The notes: generated from the sequence alone by a model not told the origin. A stretch of DNA of 64,000 nucleotides from SHZI01 sp963802215 (GCA_963802215.1 CAWDHQ010000001.1:1984001-2048000), one strand, 5' to 3'; positions 35,337 to 53,446 are shown, counted from the stretch's first letter. Made by a program: numbers and translations.

Positions 35337-35993
35337 TCAGCCCTTCCTCTTTCTGCGAACCTTCGCCGCAGGCTTGATGACGACATGGGAACCAGCGTGG
35401 CCGGGCACGGCGCCCTGGACCAGCAGCAGGTTGCGCTCCTTGTCGACCCGCACGACCGGCAGGTTCGCGATGCTGCGCACGACATTCCCCATGTGGCCGG
35501 ACATCCGCTTACCCTTGAACACGCGTCCCGGAGTCTGGCGCTGACCAATCGAGCCCGGAGCCCTGTGGGACACCGAGTTACCGTGGGTGGCGTCCTGGCT
35601 CTGGAAGTTGTGGCGCTTGATGGTGCCGGCGTAGCCCTTGCCGATCGTCGTACCGCGGACATCCACCAACTGGCCGGCCGTAAAAGCCTCGACCGTGATC
35701 TCGGAGCCGGCCGGATGGGCAACCGCCTCCTCGGCGTTCACGCGGAACTCCCAGAGACCCTCGCCCGGCTCGGCGCCAACCTTGGCGTACTGCCCGGCCA
35801 GGGGCTTGTTGATGCGGGAGGCCTTGACGCTGCCCGTAGTGACCTGCACCGCGGAATAGCCGTCCGAATCCGCGCTCTTCACCCGGGTGACCCGGTTCGG
35901 GAACGCCTCAATGACCGTTACGGGCACCGATGCGCCGTCTTCCGTGAAGACCCGCGTCATGCCGCGCTTTCGTCCTACTAGCCCGATCGCCAT
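35337..35993 (-). CDS. rplC: Ribosomal protein L3
   Basis: Large-subunit protein L3, 218 residues (E. coli 209), starting MAIGLVGRKRGMTRVFTEDG. The central extension near the peptidyl transferase centre (GSIGQRQTPGRVFKGKRMSGHMG) contains the glutamine that PrmB methylates in E. coli. It is the first gene after a 369-bp gap with a strong promoter. Confidence 0.97.
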   Translation of the reverse strand: MAIGLVGRKRGMTRVFTEDGASVPVTVIEAFPNRVTRVKSADSDGYSAVQVTTGSVKASRINKPLAGQYAKVGAEPGEGLWEFRVNAEEAVAHPAGSEITVEAFTAGQLVDVRGTTIGKGYAGTIKRHNFQSQDATHGNSVSHRAPGSIGQRQTPGRVFKGKRMSGHMGNVVRSIANLPVVRVDKERNLLLVQGAVPGHAGSHVVIKPAAKVRRKRKG

Positions 35994-36362
35994 GCCTGCT
36001 TCCTGGTCGGTATTCCTGCTTGCCGCAAGCCGCGCAACCCTCTTGCGCACCTGCTGCTGCCTATGAATCCTGCGCGGACACGGCCAGCCCCAGACACTGG
36101 GGAAGCCTGATTCCGTCGGAGACCCCCGAACCCCTTTTTTCCTTCGAAGCTCTTTCGAAGGGCCGTCCGGCTGGCCGGGACGTCAAATCGGCCGGCAGGC
36201 CCTACGGCGGGTTCGCTTTCTTTTGCGCTTTGCGTCTTGCTCTGCGTCGTTGCCCCAGGCCATTTAAGGCGCCCAATGCGGTGCAATATGCATTGCAAGG
36301 GGCGTGCAGGACACTATGCGGAGCCGGTTAGTATAACAGCCTTGCAGCCGAGTTCAATTTGC
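35994..36362 (-). promoter_or_regulatory. Promoter and leader of the rplC (S10-type) operon
   Basis: A 369-bp gap between rpsJ and rplC. On the minus strand TTGAAC (36352-36357), a 16-bp spacer and TATACT (36330-36335) form a strong sigma70-like promoter immediately after the rpsJ stop. The resulting leader of about 330 nt holds a perfect stem CCTTCGAA/TTCGAAGG around 36145-36170 (followed by A's, not U's, on the transcribed strand) and GC-rich pairings. No credible gene is encoded. By analogy with E. coli, where L4 controls the S10 leader, it may be autoregulated; that is inference. Confidence 0.65.
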
Positions 36363-36677
36363 CTAATTGAGCTTGATCTGGACGTCCACGCCGGCCGGCA
36401 GTTCCAGCTTCATCAGGGCGTCCACGGTCTTGTCGGTCGGTTCCACGATATCCATCAAGCGCTTATGGGTACGGATCTCGTACTGGTCCCGGGCGTCCTT
36501 GTCCACGTGGGGGGAGGTCAGGACGGTAAAGCGCTCCGTCTTGCTCGGCAGCGGGACCGGGCCCCGGACCTGGGCGCCGGTGCGCTTGGCGGTATCCACG
36601 ATCTCCTTCGCCGAGTTGTCTATCAGGCGGTGATCGAAAGCCTTCAGGCGGATGCGGATGTTCTGACTCTTGGCCAT
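36363..36677 (-). CDS. rpsJ: Ribosomal protein S10 (NusE)
   Basis: Small-subunit protein S10, 104 residues (E. coli 103), also a transcription antitermination factor (NusE). It starts MAKSQNIRIRLKAFDHRLID and has the signature GPVPLPSKTERFTVLTSPHVDKDARDQYEIRTHKR. It follows tuf copy 1 by 60 bp and is cut off from rplC by a promoter, so it probably belongs to the str transcript here. Confidence 0.97.
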   Translation of the reverse strand: MAKSQNIRIRLKAFDHRLIDNSAKEIVDTAKRTGAQVRGPVPLPSKTERFTVLTSPHVDKDARDQYEIRTHKRLMDIVEPTDKTVDALMKLELPAGVDVQIKLN

Positions 36678-36710
36678 TGGTATGTCCTTAAATTACTTGA
36701 GAATTTTGGT

Positions 36711-36733
36711 ATCGCGGCTGAAGCCGCTCCTAC
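36711..36733. repeat. Single REP arm after tuf copy 1
   Basis: ATCGCGGCTGAAGCCGCTCCTAC is the second arm of the GCTTCAGCC-type REP; the first arm is missing. The same arm with the same flanks (GTATCGCGG before, CGTCCTACTTGATGATC after) follows tuf copy 2, where the full element exists. It is probably part of a gene-conversion tract copied together with tuf. Confidence 0.75.
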
Positions 36734-36737
36734 CGTC

Positions 36738-37928
<1,191 letters not shown>

Positions 37929-37968
37929 GACCAGACTCTCTCTTGTTGGGCTTTCGGTTGGATTGTGC

Positions 37969-40083
37969 TCAGTGCTTTCGGCCGTTTGCCAGCCGTATGT
38001 TCGGCGGAACCTCGGAGTACCGGGCGAATTCCATGGTATGGGTTGCCCGGCCCTGGCTCAGGGATCGCAGGCTGGTCGCATAGCCGAACATGTCGGCCAG
38101 CGGCACGTCAGCTCGAATGATCTTGCCCGCCGCCGATTCGTCAACGCCGCGGACCGTTCCCCGGCGACGACTCAGGTCGCCATTGATATCCCCCATGAAC
38201 TGCTCGGGCGTGACCACCTCGACCTTCATCACGGGCTCAAGAAGGACGGAACCGGCCCGGGCACAACCTTCGCGGAAGGCCATCGCACTGGCGATCCTGA
38301 AGGAGGCGTCGCTGGAATCGGTCTCGTGATGGGAACCGTCCACCACCGTCACCTGGATGTCGACCAACGGAAAGCCGGCGCCCACGCCGCTGGCCATCTG
38401 CTCACGGATGGCCTCTTCGATGGCGGGCACTAGCGCCGCTGGAATGGCGCTGCCGTCGGCGGCATTCTCGAACCGGAATCCGCTTCCCGCCGGCAGCGGC
38501 GCCAGGCGCAGGAGCACATGCCCGTACTGTCCCCGCCCGCCGGACTGCCGGACGAACCGGCCTTCCTGCTCGACGGCCTTGCGGATCGTCTCGCGATAGG
38601 CCACCTGTGGACGTCCGGCAGTGAGGTCGACGTTGAACTCGCGCCGCAGCCGGTCAGCGATGACTTCCAGGTGCAGTTCACCCATGCCGGAGAGCAGGAC
38701 CTGGCCGGATTCCGTGTCGGTGCCGACGCGGAGCGTCGGATCTTCCTCCGCAAGCTTCCGGAGTGCCGGGCCCAGCCGCTCCTGGTCGGCCCCGGTGCGG
38801 GGCTCAAGGACCACGAAGATGACGGGCTCGGGAAATACGATCTTCTCCAGCGTGATTGTGTGTCGCTCGTCGGTCAGGGTGTCACCGGTGGTGACAGCAT
38901 CGAGGCCGACAGCGGCGGCGATGTCGCCTGCGCGAACCTCACTGATTTCCTCGCGCTCGTTGGCATGCATCTGAAGTAGGCGACCGATGCGTTCGCGACG
39001 CGCCTTCACGGGATTGAAGACCGTGTCGCCGGAATTCAGCACCCCCGAGTACACACGGAAGAACGTCAGGTTGCCCGCAATCGGATCCGCCGCGATCTTG
39101 AAGGCCAGGGCAGCGAACGGCTCGTCGTCGCTGGCAAGGCGCTGGCCGGGCCGGTTGCTCTCCAGGATGCCAACGACCGGGGGCTTGTCCGCCGGGGACG
39201 GCAGGTATTCGATGACGGCATCGAGGACGGCCTGCACGCCCTTGTTCCGGAAGGCGGAGCCGCACGTGACCAGGACGACCTCCCCCTTGAGTGTGCGGAT
39301 GCGGAGGCCCTTCCGGATGGCCGGAATGGGCAGGTCGCCCGTCTCCAGGTACATGGCGAGGAGTTCGTCGCTGGCTTCGGCCGCCTGCGCGACCATCCGC
39401 TCGCGGTATTCCCGCGCCGGCGCCAGGAGTTCAGCCGGAATATCGTGCAGTTCGAACCGCATGCCCTGGGTGGCCTCGTCCCAGTAGATGGCCTGCATCC
39501 GCACGAGATCGACGACGCCACGGAAGCGGTCCTCGGCACCGATCGGAATCTGGATGGGGACCGGGTTGGCGCCAAAACGGTCCTGGAGCTGCCTGACGAC
39601 GCGGAAGAAGTCGGCGCCCGGCCGGTCCATCTTGTTGACGAAGGCGATACGCGGGACGCCATACCTGTCGGCCTGCCGCCAGACTGTCTCGGACTGGGGC
39701 TCGACGCCACGCACCGCGCAGAACAGGCTGACGCCGCCGTCGAGCACGCGGAGACAACGTTCGACCTCAATGGTGAAGTCCACGTGCCCCGGCGTATCAA
39801 TGATGTTGATGCGATGCTCGGGAAACTGCTTGTCCATGCCGGACCAGAAGCAGGTGGTGGCGGCCGAGGTTATCGTGATGCCCCGCTCCTGCTCCTGCTC
39901 CATCCAGTCCATGATGGCCGCGCCGTCATGGACCTCGCCCATCGTGTGGGAGACTCCGGTGTAGAACAGTACCCGCTCAGTGGTCGTGGTCTTGCCGGCG
40001 TCGATGTGCGCCGAAATACCTATGTTCCGGTAATGCTCGATGGGAGTCGTACGCGGCACGGTACTTCTCTGACAATCAGACAT
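37969..40083 (-). CDS. fusA: Elongation factor G
   Basis: The translocation GTPase, 704 residues (E. coli 704). G motifs: AHIDAGKTTTTER, DTPGHVDF and NKMDRPGADF. Domains II-V follow, with SGMGELHLEVIADRLRREF in domain III and the C-terminal EVPPNIRLANGRKH. The first 12 residues (MSDCQRSTVPRT) are a slightly unusual lead before TPIEHYRNIGI. str-operon position between rpsG and tuf. Confidence 0.97.
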   Translation of the reverse strand: MSDCQRSTVPRTTPIEHYRNIGISAHIDAGKTTTTERVLFYTGVSHTMGEVHDGAAIMDWMEQEQERGITITSAATTCFWSGMDKQFPEHRINIIDTPGHVDFTIEVERCLRVLDGGVSLFCAVRGVEPQSETVWRQADRYGVPRIAFVNKMDRPGADFFRVVRQLQDRFGANPVPIQIPIGAEDRFRGVVDLVRMQAIYWDEATQGMRFELHDIPAELLAPAREYRERMVAQAAEASDELLAMYLETGDLPIPAIRKGLRIRTLKGEVVLVTCGSAFRNKGVQAVLDAVIEYLPSPADKPPVVGILESNRPGQRLASDDEPFAALAFKIAADPIAGNLTFFRVYSGVLNSGDTVFNPVKARRERIGRLLQMHANEREEISEVRAGDIAAAVGLDAVTTGDTLTDERHTITLEKIVFPEPVIFVVLEPRTGADQERLGPALRKLAEEDPTLRVGTDTESGQVLLSGMGELHLEVIADRLRREFNVDLTAGRPQVAYRETIRKAVEQEGRFVRQSGGRGQYGHVLLRLAPLPAGSGFRFENAADGSAIPAALVPAIEEAIREQMASGVGAGFPLVDIQVTVVDGSHHETDSSDASFRIASAMAFREGCARAGSVLLEPVMKVEVVTPEQFMGDINGDLSRRRGTVRGVDESAAGKIIRADVPLADMFGYATSLRSLSQGRATHTMEFARYSEVPPNIRLANGRKH

Positions 40084-40113
40084 CAGTCAGGACTGATCAT
40101 CAGGAAGCCGGCA

Positions 40114-40593
40114 CTACCAGCGGTAGTGCGAAAACGCGCGGTTGGCTTCCGCCATGCGATGGGTGTCTTCGCGCTTCTTGACTGCAGCTCCCCGATTGTC
40201 CACCGCATCCATGATCTCGTGGGCCAGCCGGTGGGCCATGGACTTCTCGGTGCGGCCACGTGCCGCTTCGATGACCCAGCGCATGGCCAGCGTCTGACGC
40301 CGCAGGGGACGGACTTCGACGGGTACCTGATAGGTCGCGCCGCCGACGCGCCGGGACTTCACTTCGACCATCGGCTTGACGTTCTCGAGGGCGCGGCCGA
40401 AGAGCTCGACGGCCTTGCCTTCGTCCTGGCCACTGCGCTCGACGATCCGCTCGAGGGCGCCGTAAATGATCCCCTCGGCCACGGACTTCTTGCCCGAACG
40501 CATGATCATGTTGGTGAACTTGGCGAGCAGGTCGCTGTTGTGCTTGGGATCGGGAAGGATGACCCGCTTTGGCGCCGATGTACGTCTGGACAT
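40114..40593 (-). CDS. rpsG: Ribosomal protein S7
   Basis: Small-subunit assembly initiator S7, 159 residues, starting MSRRTSAPKRVILPDPKHNSDLLAKF, with the beta-hairpin region VGGATYQVPVEVRPLRRQTLAMRW, ending AFSHYRW. In E. coli S7 represses the str operon from the rpsL-rpsG spacer; the spacer here is only 26 bp, so that mechanism is doubtful. Confidence 0.97.
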   Translation of the reverse strand: MSRRTSAPKRVILPDPKHNSDLLAKFTNMIMRSGKKSVAEGIIYGALERIVERSGQDEGKAVELFGRALENVKPMVEVKSRRVGGATYQVPVEVRPLRRQTLAMRWVIEAARGRTEKSMAHRLAHEIMDAVDNRGAAVKKREDTHRMAEANRAFSHYRW

Positions 40594-40619
40594 TTTGTGA
40601 ACTCCGCCTTAGCTCTTCT

Positions 40620-40994
40620 TTAACTCTTGGGGCGCTTCGCGCCGTACTTGGAACGGCCCTGGCGCCGCTCGGACACGCCGGCGCAATCCAGGGTGCCGCG
40701 TACCGTGTGGTAGCGCACGCCCGGCAGGTCCTTGACGCGACCGCCGCGGATCATGACAACCGAGTGCTCCTGCAGATTGTGGCCTTCGCCGCCGATGTAG
40801 CTGGTGACCTCGAACCCGTTGGTCAGTCGCACGCGAGCCACCTTCCGGAGCGCGGAGTTAGGCTTCTTCGGCGTGGTGGTATAGACGCGCGTGCAAACCC
40901 CCCGCTTCTGCGGGCTGCCATTCAGCGCCGGGACCTTGCTCTTGTAGGTCGGCGCGCTGCGCGGCTTGCGGACCAATTGATTCACTGTGGCCAT
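40620..40994 (-). CDS. rpsL: Ribosomal protein S12
   Basis: Decoding-centre protein S12, 124 residues (E. coli 124), starting MATVNQLVRKPRSAPTYKSK. The streptomycin-contact loops TTTPKKPNSALRK and GGRVKDLPGVRYH carry the wild-type (sensitive) residues. The in-frame stretch upstream is not conserved. Confidence 0.98.
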   Translation of the reverse strand: MATVNQLVRKPRSAPTYKSKVPALNGSPQKRGVCTRVYTTTPKKPNSALRKVARVRLTNGFEVTSYIGGEGHNLQEHSVVMIRGGRVKDLPGVRYHTVRGTLDCAGVSERRQGRSKYGAKRPKS

Positions 40995-41368
40995 ATCGAC
41001 CTGCTGCTCACGTTGCTGTTCAGATTGCTGTTGGGATTTGCGAGCCTCATCAGCAGGCCCGCGCATCTAGTAGGTACTTCTTCAGGAGTTGCCGTCCTTG
41101 GGCCCAGCAATCATCCTCCCGTCTGTGCGGGACCGCGAAGTTTATTGGCCCCCCGGAAAGGGTGTCAAGCAAGGAAACCGGAGCGCGGGGCCGCACCGGG
41201 CGCCGGACCCCTCCCCTTGACCGGGTTCAGGGCCAGCCCCCTGGCGGGTCCGGCGGGTGGTTCTGGGATGGTCCGGCTTCAGGGCAACAAGGAGCTGTGC
41301 GCTGCGGGAAGCGAGGCAGGCCCGGGCTCCCAGCCGGGCCCACCAGAAGAGACGGGCTACGGGAGGCG
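40995..41368 (-). promoter_or_regulatory. rpoC-rpsL spacer with str-operon promoter
   Basis: A 374-bp gap. On the minus strand TTGACA (41163-41168), an 18-bp spacer and TAAACT (41139-41144) form a good sigma70 promoter about 125 bp before the rpsL ATG. Nearer rpoC, 41319-41341 can fold into a GC-rich hairpin (GGCCCGG arms) without a U-run, which might weaken read-through from rpoC. I see no gene in this interval. Confidence 0.6.
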
Positions 41369-45631
<4,263 letters not shown>

Positions 45632-45634
45632 GGG

Positions 45635-49732
<4,098 letters not shown>

Positions 49733-49772
49733 GGCGCAGCACCTCTGTCAGGGCACTCAGATCGGGGAATGG

Positions 49773-49811
49773 GCGGCGGCAGCCGGTGCAATTTGCACCG
49801 GCTGCCGCCGC
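49773..49811 (-). other. Long perfect hairpin in the rplL-rpoB spacer
   Basis: A 39-bp palindrome with two perfect 19-bp arms (GCGGCGGCAGCCGGTGCAA and its complement) around one central base. It lies between rplL and rpoB on the transcribed strand. No U-run follows. In E. coli this spacer carries an attenuator and an RNase III cleavage site; a 19-bp duplex fits an RNase III-type processing site. Confidence 0.7.
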
Positions 49812-49878
49812 GAACCCCGGTTTCGCAACACCGCAGGCCCAAGGGCCTGCGTGATGGTCAGCATCGGGTCGCAACCGC

Positions 49879-50259
49879 TCACTTGACCTCTGCGGTGGCG
49901 CCGGCTTCTTCGAGCTGCTTCTTGATAGTCGCGGCCTCGTCCTTCGACACCGCTTCCTTCACGACGGACGGCGCACCCTCGACGAGATCCTTGGCCTCCT
50001 TGAGGCCCAGGCTCGTGATCGTGCGGATCGCCTTGATGACGCCCACCTTGTTCTCGCCGATGGACTTCAGCGTGACGGTGAACTCGGTCTTCTCCTCGGC
50101 AGCCGGTGCGGCAGCGCCAGCACCGCCAGCGGCAGCAACAGCCACCGGCGCGGCAGCAGAGACGCCCCAGGTCTCCTCGAGCATCTTCACGAGCTCGACG
50201 ATCTCCATGATGGGCTTTGCGCTCAGTTCGTTGAGCAGTTCCTGATTGGAAAGAGCCAT
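49879..50259 (-). CDS. rplL: Ribosomal protein L7/L12
   Basis: The stalk protein that recruits translation GTPases, 126 residues (E. coli 121). The dimerisation N-terminus (SNQELLNELSAKPIMEIVELVKMLEE), an Ala/Gly-rich hinge (about 36-56) and the factor-binding C-terminus (EFTVTLKSIGENKVGVIKAIR) are clear. Confidence 0.98.
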   Translation of the reverse strand: MALSNQELLNELSAKPIMEIVELVKMLEETWGVSAAAPVAVAAAGGAGAAAPAAEEKTEFTVTLKSIGENKVGVIKAIRTITSLGLKEAKDLVEGAPSVVKEAVSKDEAATIKKQLEEAGATAEVK

Positions 50260-50348
50260 GGTCGAAATCTCCTTAAGTCCTGAACAGTCTGGTTACCCGA
50301 TATCCGGATGGTTTATGTGCTTCGTCGGCTTCCCAAGAGGCAGACCCC

Positions 50349-50876
50349 TCAGGAGACTTCCTCCGCCTTGCCGCGGGCAGCCAGGACGCGCGCGATGAGC
50401 GCGGCCGGCTCCGCCAGCGTGCGGGCGAGCTTGGTGCCGGGCGCCTGCAGGACGCCGAGCAGAATCGCCCGGGCCTGGTCCAGCGTCGGCAGGCTCGCAA
50501 GCCGCTCTAGATCAGCCGGTCCGTAGAGGGTGCCACCAATGGCGACAGCCTTTGTGACCAGCTTGTCGTTGGTCTTGGCGAAGTCCTTGACGACCCGGGC
50601 GGCTGCGCCTGGATCCTCGCGGGAAAACGCCAGGATGAGCGGCCCTTTGAGGGCCTCCTTGAGGCATGCGAACTCGGTGCCTTCGACGGCTCGCCTGGCG
50701 AGGGTGTTCTTGATCACGCGGACGTAGACGCCCTGGCTGCGGGCCTTGGCCCGCAGGTCGGTCACCTGCGCCACAGTCAGCCCGCGATACTCGGCCGCAA
50801 CGGCCGAGTGCGCGGTTGCCGCGATCGCACTCACCTCATCGACAAGAGCCTTCTTGTCTTCGAGTCTTAATGCCAT
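50349..50876 (-). CDS. rplJ: Ribosomal protein L10
   Basis: Stalk-base protein that anchors L7/L12, 175 residues (E. coli 165), starting MALRLEDKKALVDEVSAIA. In Gammaproteobacteria the L10-L12 complex represses its own mRNA leader; a 270-bp spacer upstream could contain that site. Confidence 0.96.
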   Translation of the reverse strand: MALRLEDKKALVDEVSAIAATAHSAVAAEYRGLTVAQVTDLRAKARSQGVYVRVIKNTLARRAVEGTEFACLKEALKGPLILAFSREDPGAAARVVKDFAKTNDKLVTKAVAIGGTLYGPADLERLASLPTLDQARAILLGVLQAPGTKLARTLAEPAALIARVLAARGKAEEVS

Positions 50877-51146
50877 CGTTCACTCCTGATGCGAAAGTCA
50901 CTGTCACCACCACCAGCGTCCCGGGATTGCTCCCGATCGGCACGGCGGCGGATCGGATGGCGGCCGTCACCAGGCTGTCCTGATTCGGGTAACACCATCT
51001 GCGCAGGGCATTAAGGCGCTCGCAGATCCCGTCGTCAGGATCGCCATTGCCACCTGCGGTCTTCGATGCAACGTACGACACGCCCGATCTGGTGGACGTG
51101 GCGAAACCGGCGGGATCCGGTTGCCCGGACCACGCCTTCAAAACTC
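50877..51146 (-). promoter_or_regulatory. rplA-rplJ spacer, candidate L10 leader
   Basis: A 270-bp non-coding stretch upstream of rplJ. By position it should carry the L10-binding leader known in Gammaproteobacteria, and it contains GC-rich pairable segments and the stretch GGTGTTACCCGAATCAGGAC. I could not confirm a kink-turn structure or a clear promoter by eye. Confidence 0.4.
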
Positions 51147-51848
51147 CTAGGTACCGGTTTCCAGGCTGGACTGGTCAACCATCACGCCCGGGCCCATCGT
51201 GGAAGACACCGTGAGGCGCTTCAGGTACTGGCCCTTGCTCGCCGGCGGTTTGACCTTCTTGATGTCGGTCAACAGCGCGATGAGATTCTCCCGCAGCGCC
51301 GCGATCTCGAAATCAGCCTTGCCGATCGGGCAATGCACAATGCCTGCCTTGTCAGCCCGGTACCGGACCTGCCCCGCCTTGGCGTTCTTCACGGCCGTCT
51401 CTACATCCTGGGTAACCGTACCTACCTTGGGGTTCGGCATCAGGCCCCGGGGCCCGAGCACACGGCCCAGCTGGCCCACGATACGCATGGCATCGGGCGT
51501 GGCGATGACCGTGTCGTAGTCGATCTCGCCGCCCTTCATACGTTCGGCCAGGTCCTCGAAGCCGACCACGTCGGCACCGGCGGCCTTAGCCTTCTCGGCA
51601 TTCTGGCCCTGGGCGAAGACGGCGACGCGCACCACCTTGCCCGTGCCGTGCGGCAGCAGGGCCGAGCCGCGAACCACCTGGTCAGACTTCTTGGCATCGA
51701 TGCCCAGATTGACGGCGACGTCGACGGACTCTCGGAACTTGGCCGTGGCATTGCCTTTGACCAGCGCCAGGGCCTCGTCTATCGGATAGGTCGCAACCGG
51801 CGAGATCTTGTCCTGCCAGGCCTTGACGCGCTTGCTCATGCCGGTCAT
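51147..51848 (-). CDS. rplA: Ribosomal protein L1
   Basis: Mobile L1-stalk protein, 233 residues (E. coli 234), starting MTGMSKRVKAWQDKISPVATYPIDEAL, with the signature IGQLGRVLGPRGLMPNPKVGTV (shown in part). The start overlaps the rplK stop as ATGA. In E. coli L1 represses the rplKA mRNA. Confidence 0.97.
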   Translation of the reverse strand: MTGMSKRVKAWQDKISPVATYPIDEALALVKGNATAKFRESVDVAVNLGIDAKKSDQVVRGSALLPHGTGKVVRVAVFAQGQNAEKAKAAGADVVGFEDLAERMKGGEIDYDTVIATPDAMRIVGQLGRVLGPRGLMPNPKVGTVTQDVETAVKNAKAGQVRYRADKAGIVHCPIGKADFEIAALRENLIALLTDIKKVKPPASKGQYLKRLTVSSTMGPGVMVDQSSLETGT

Positions 51849-52279
51849 TTCACGCCCTCCACGTCGAGACCCATGCTCCGGGCGCTACCGGCGATCGTAC
51901 GCACGGCTGCGTCCAGGTCCGCAGCGGTGAGGTCGGGCATCTTCGCCTTCGCGATGTCCTCAAGCTGCTGGCGCGAAACCTTGCCAACCTTCTTGGTGTT
52001 TGGCGTGCCGCTGCCCTTCTCGAGGCCCAGGGACTTCTTCAGCAGGATCGACGCGGGCGGCGTCTTGATGACGAAGGTGAAGCTGCGGTCGTTGTAGACC
52101 GTAACCACCACGGGCATCACCATGCCCGCCTCCATCTTCTGGGTCTGGGCGTTAAACGCCTTGCAGAACTCCATGATGTTGACGCCAGCCTGACCCAGCG
52201 CCGGGCCCACCGGCGGGCTCGGGTTCGCCTTCCCGGCGGGAACCTGCAACTTGACGTACTTCTCGACTTTCTTGGCCAT
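51845..52279 (-). CDS. rplK: Ribosomal protein L11
   Basis: GTPase-centre protein L11, 144 residues (E. coli 142), starting MAKKVEKYVKLQVPAGKANPSPPVGPALGQAG (in part). The C-terminal rRNA-binding part ends ARSMGLDVEGVK. It senses stalled translation for RelA and is coupled to rplA. A REP element lies in its leader. Confidence 0.98.
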   Translation of the reverse strand: MAKKVEKYVKLQVPAGKANPSPPVGPALGQAGVNIMEFCKAFNAQTQKMEAGMVMPVVVTVYNDRSFTFVIKTPPASILLKKSLGLEKGSGTPNTKKVGKVSRQQLEDIAKAKMPDLTAADLDAAVRTIAGSARSMGLDVEGVK

Positions 52280-52346
52280 CTGACACTTTCCTTACAGTGG
52301 GTCCAAACGCCCCTTGGCTGCTTACCGCGGGGCTCCCCGTTGGTCG

Positions 52347-52412
52347 GTAGGAGCGCCTTCAGGCGCGATCGGTGGCGATACCGGCACCGATCGCGCCTGA
52401 AGGCGCTCCTAC
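52347..52412. repeat. REP palindrome, CCTTCAGG variant, between nusG and rplK
   Basis: A 66-bp element with arms GTAGGAGCGCCTTCAGGCGC and GCGCCTGAAGGCGCTCCTAC, plus extra inner pairing CGATCGGTG/CACCGATCG that makes a nearly unbroken hairpin. It begins two bases after the nusG stop and sits within the rplK leader. Confidence 0.88.
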
Positions 52413-52414
52413 AA

Positions 52415-52948
52415 TCAGCCCTTCTCGACCTGGCTGAAATCCAGTTCAACCGGTGTGGACCGACCCAGAATCTGGACCGCCACCCGGAGCTTGTTCTTCT
52501 CGTAGTTGACCTGCTCGACAACGCCGTTGAAGTCGTTGAACGGGCCGTCCGTAACCCGGACGACCTCGCCCGGCTCGAAGAGCACTTTCGGTCTCGGCTT
52601 GTCGACGCCCTCTTCAACCCGGTGGAGAATGGCATTGGCCTCTTCATCCGTAATCGGCGCCGGCTTGTCGCTGGTGCCGCCGATGAAGCCGAGCACCTTC
52701 GGCACCTCCTTCACGAGGTGCCAGGTCTCGTCGTCCATCTCCATCTGGACCAGGACGTAACCGGGGAAGAACTTGCGCTCGCTCTTGCGCTTTTGACCTT
52801 CCTTCATCTCCACGACTTCCTCAGTCGGCACGATGACCTTACCGAACTTGTGCTCGAGGCCGTTGCGCTTGACCCGCTCCTCGAGGGAGTGCTTCACCTT
52901 GTTCTCGAAATTTGAGTACGCGTGGACGACATACCAGCGGAGTGCCAT
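52415..52948 (-). CDS. nusG: Transcription elongation/antitermination factor NusG
   Basis: A 177-residue NusG (E. coli 181). The NGN domain (RWYVVHAYSNFENKVKHSLEERV) binds RNA polymerase; the KOW domain (FEPGEVVRVTDGPFNDFNGVVEQV) links to Rho or S10. It follows secE by 4 bp. Confidence 0.98.
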   Translation of the reverse strand: MALRWYVVHAYSNFENKVKHSLEERVKRNGLEHKFGKVIVPTEEVVEMKEGQKRKSERKFFPGYVLVQMEMDDETWHLVKEVPKVLGFIGGTSDKPAPITDEEANAILHRVEEGVDKPRPKVLFEPGEVVRVTDGPFNDFNGVVEQVNYEKNKLRVAVQILGRSTPVELDFSQVEKG

Positions 52949-52952
52949 GCGC

Positions 52953-53336
52953 TTAGCTCCCCTGGCCCGTAATAGCGCGCGTGATAAACAGCAAGAGAAG
53001 ATCCAATCCCCAGAAGAAAATGCTCAAGACCAGCAGGAAGAAGAAGACGGCAATCGTGGTTTGGGTTGCCTCCTGCCGGGTAGGCCAGATGACCTTGCGT
53101 ATCTCGACCTTGGAACCCTGGATGAACTGCCAGAGGAACTGTCCCAGCTGCGTGCGATAAAGCAGCGCAGCTCCGATACCGAGGCTCACAAGTATTCCGA
53201 GTGCCCGCACCACGACCGGCGTGGACTCGAAGTAGTAGTACGCCACCAGTGACGCCACCACGACGAGGCCCGCCAGCGCCAGAAGGACAGTGTCCATCGG
53301 GCCCGCGGAAGTTTCAGTGTCTTTCGTCGTTGCCAT
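52953..53336 (-). CDS. secE: Preprotein translocase subunit SecE
   Basis: A 127-residue SecE with three transmembrane segments, the long form of E. coli type. The essential conserved cytosolic part is KVEIRKVIWPTRQEATQTT before the last helix. The ATG at 53336 gives the standard N-terminus; a longer frame runs back into tRNA-Trp and is rejected. Confidence 0.97.
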   Translation of the reverse strand: MATTKDTETSAGPMDTVLLALAGLVVVASLVAYYYFESTPVVVRALGILVSLGIGAALLYRTQLGQFLWQFIQGSKVEIRKVIWPTRQEATQTTIAVFFFLLVLSIFFWGLDLLLLFITRAITGQGS

Positions 53337-53351
53337 CGTTACCGGCCGTGT

Positions 53352-53427
53352 TGGCAGGCCAGGAGGGTCTCGAACCCCCAACCTGCGGTTTTGGAGACCG
53401 CCGCTCTGCCAATTGAGCTACTGGCCT
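53352..53427 (-). tRNA. tRNA-Trp (CCA)
   Basis: A 76-nt cloverleaf with acceptor AGGCCAG/CTGGCCT, anticodon loop CTCCAAA (anticodon CCA) and an encoded 3' CCA. It lies just upstream of secE, the conserved proteobacterial tuf-trpT-secE arrangement. Confidence 0.96.
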
Positions 53428-53446
53428 GTGCTTCGTCCACCGCTTG

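Noticed and set aside
36140..36175. CCTTCGAA/TTCGAAGG stem in the rplC leader as an intrinsic terminator
   Set aside because: On the transcribed minus strand the stem is followed by A's, not U's; the T-run is on the wrong side.
41319..41341. GC-rich hairpin after rpoC as an intrinsic terminator
   Set aside because: The stem is imperfect and no U-run follows; it is kept only as a possible read-through modulator.
50836..51141. A 101-codon minus-strand frame upstream of rplJ
   Set aside because: It fills the presumed L10 leader and has no conserved features; more likely an untranslated regulatory region.
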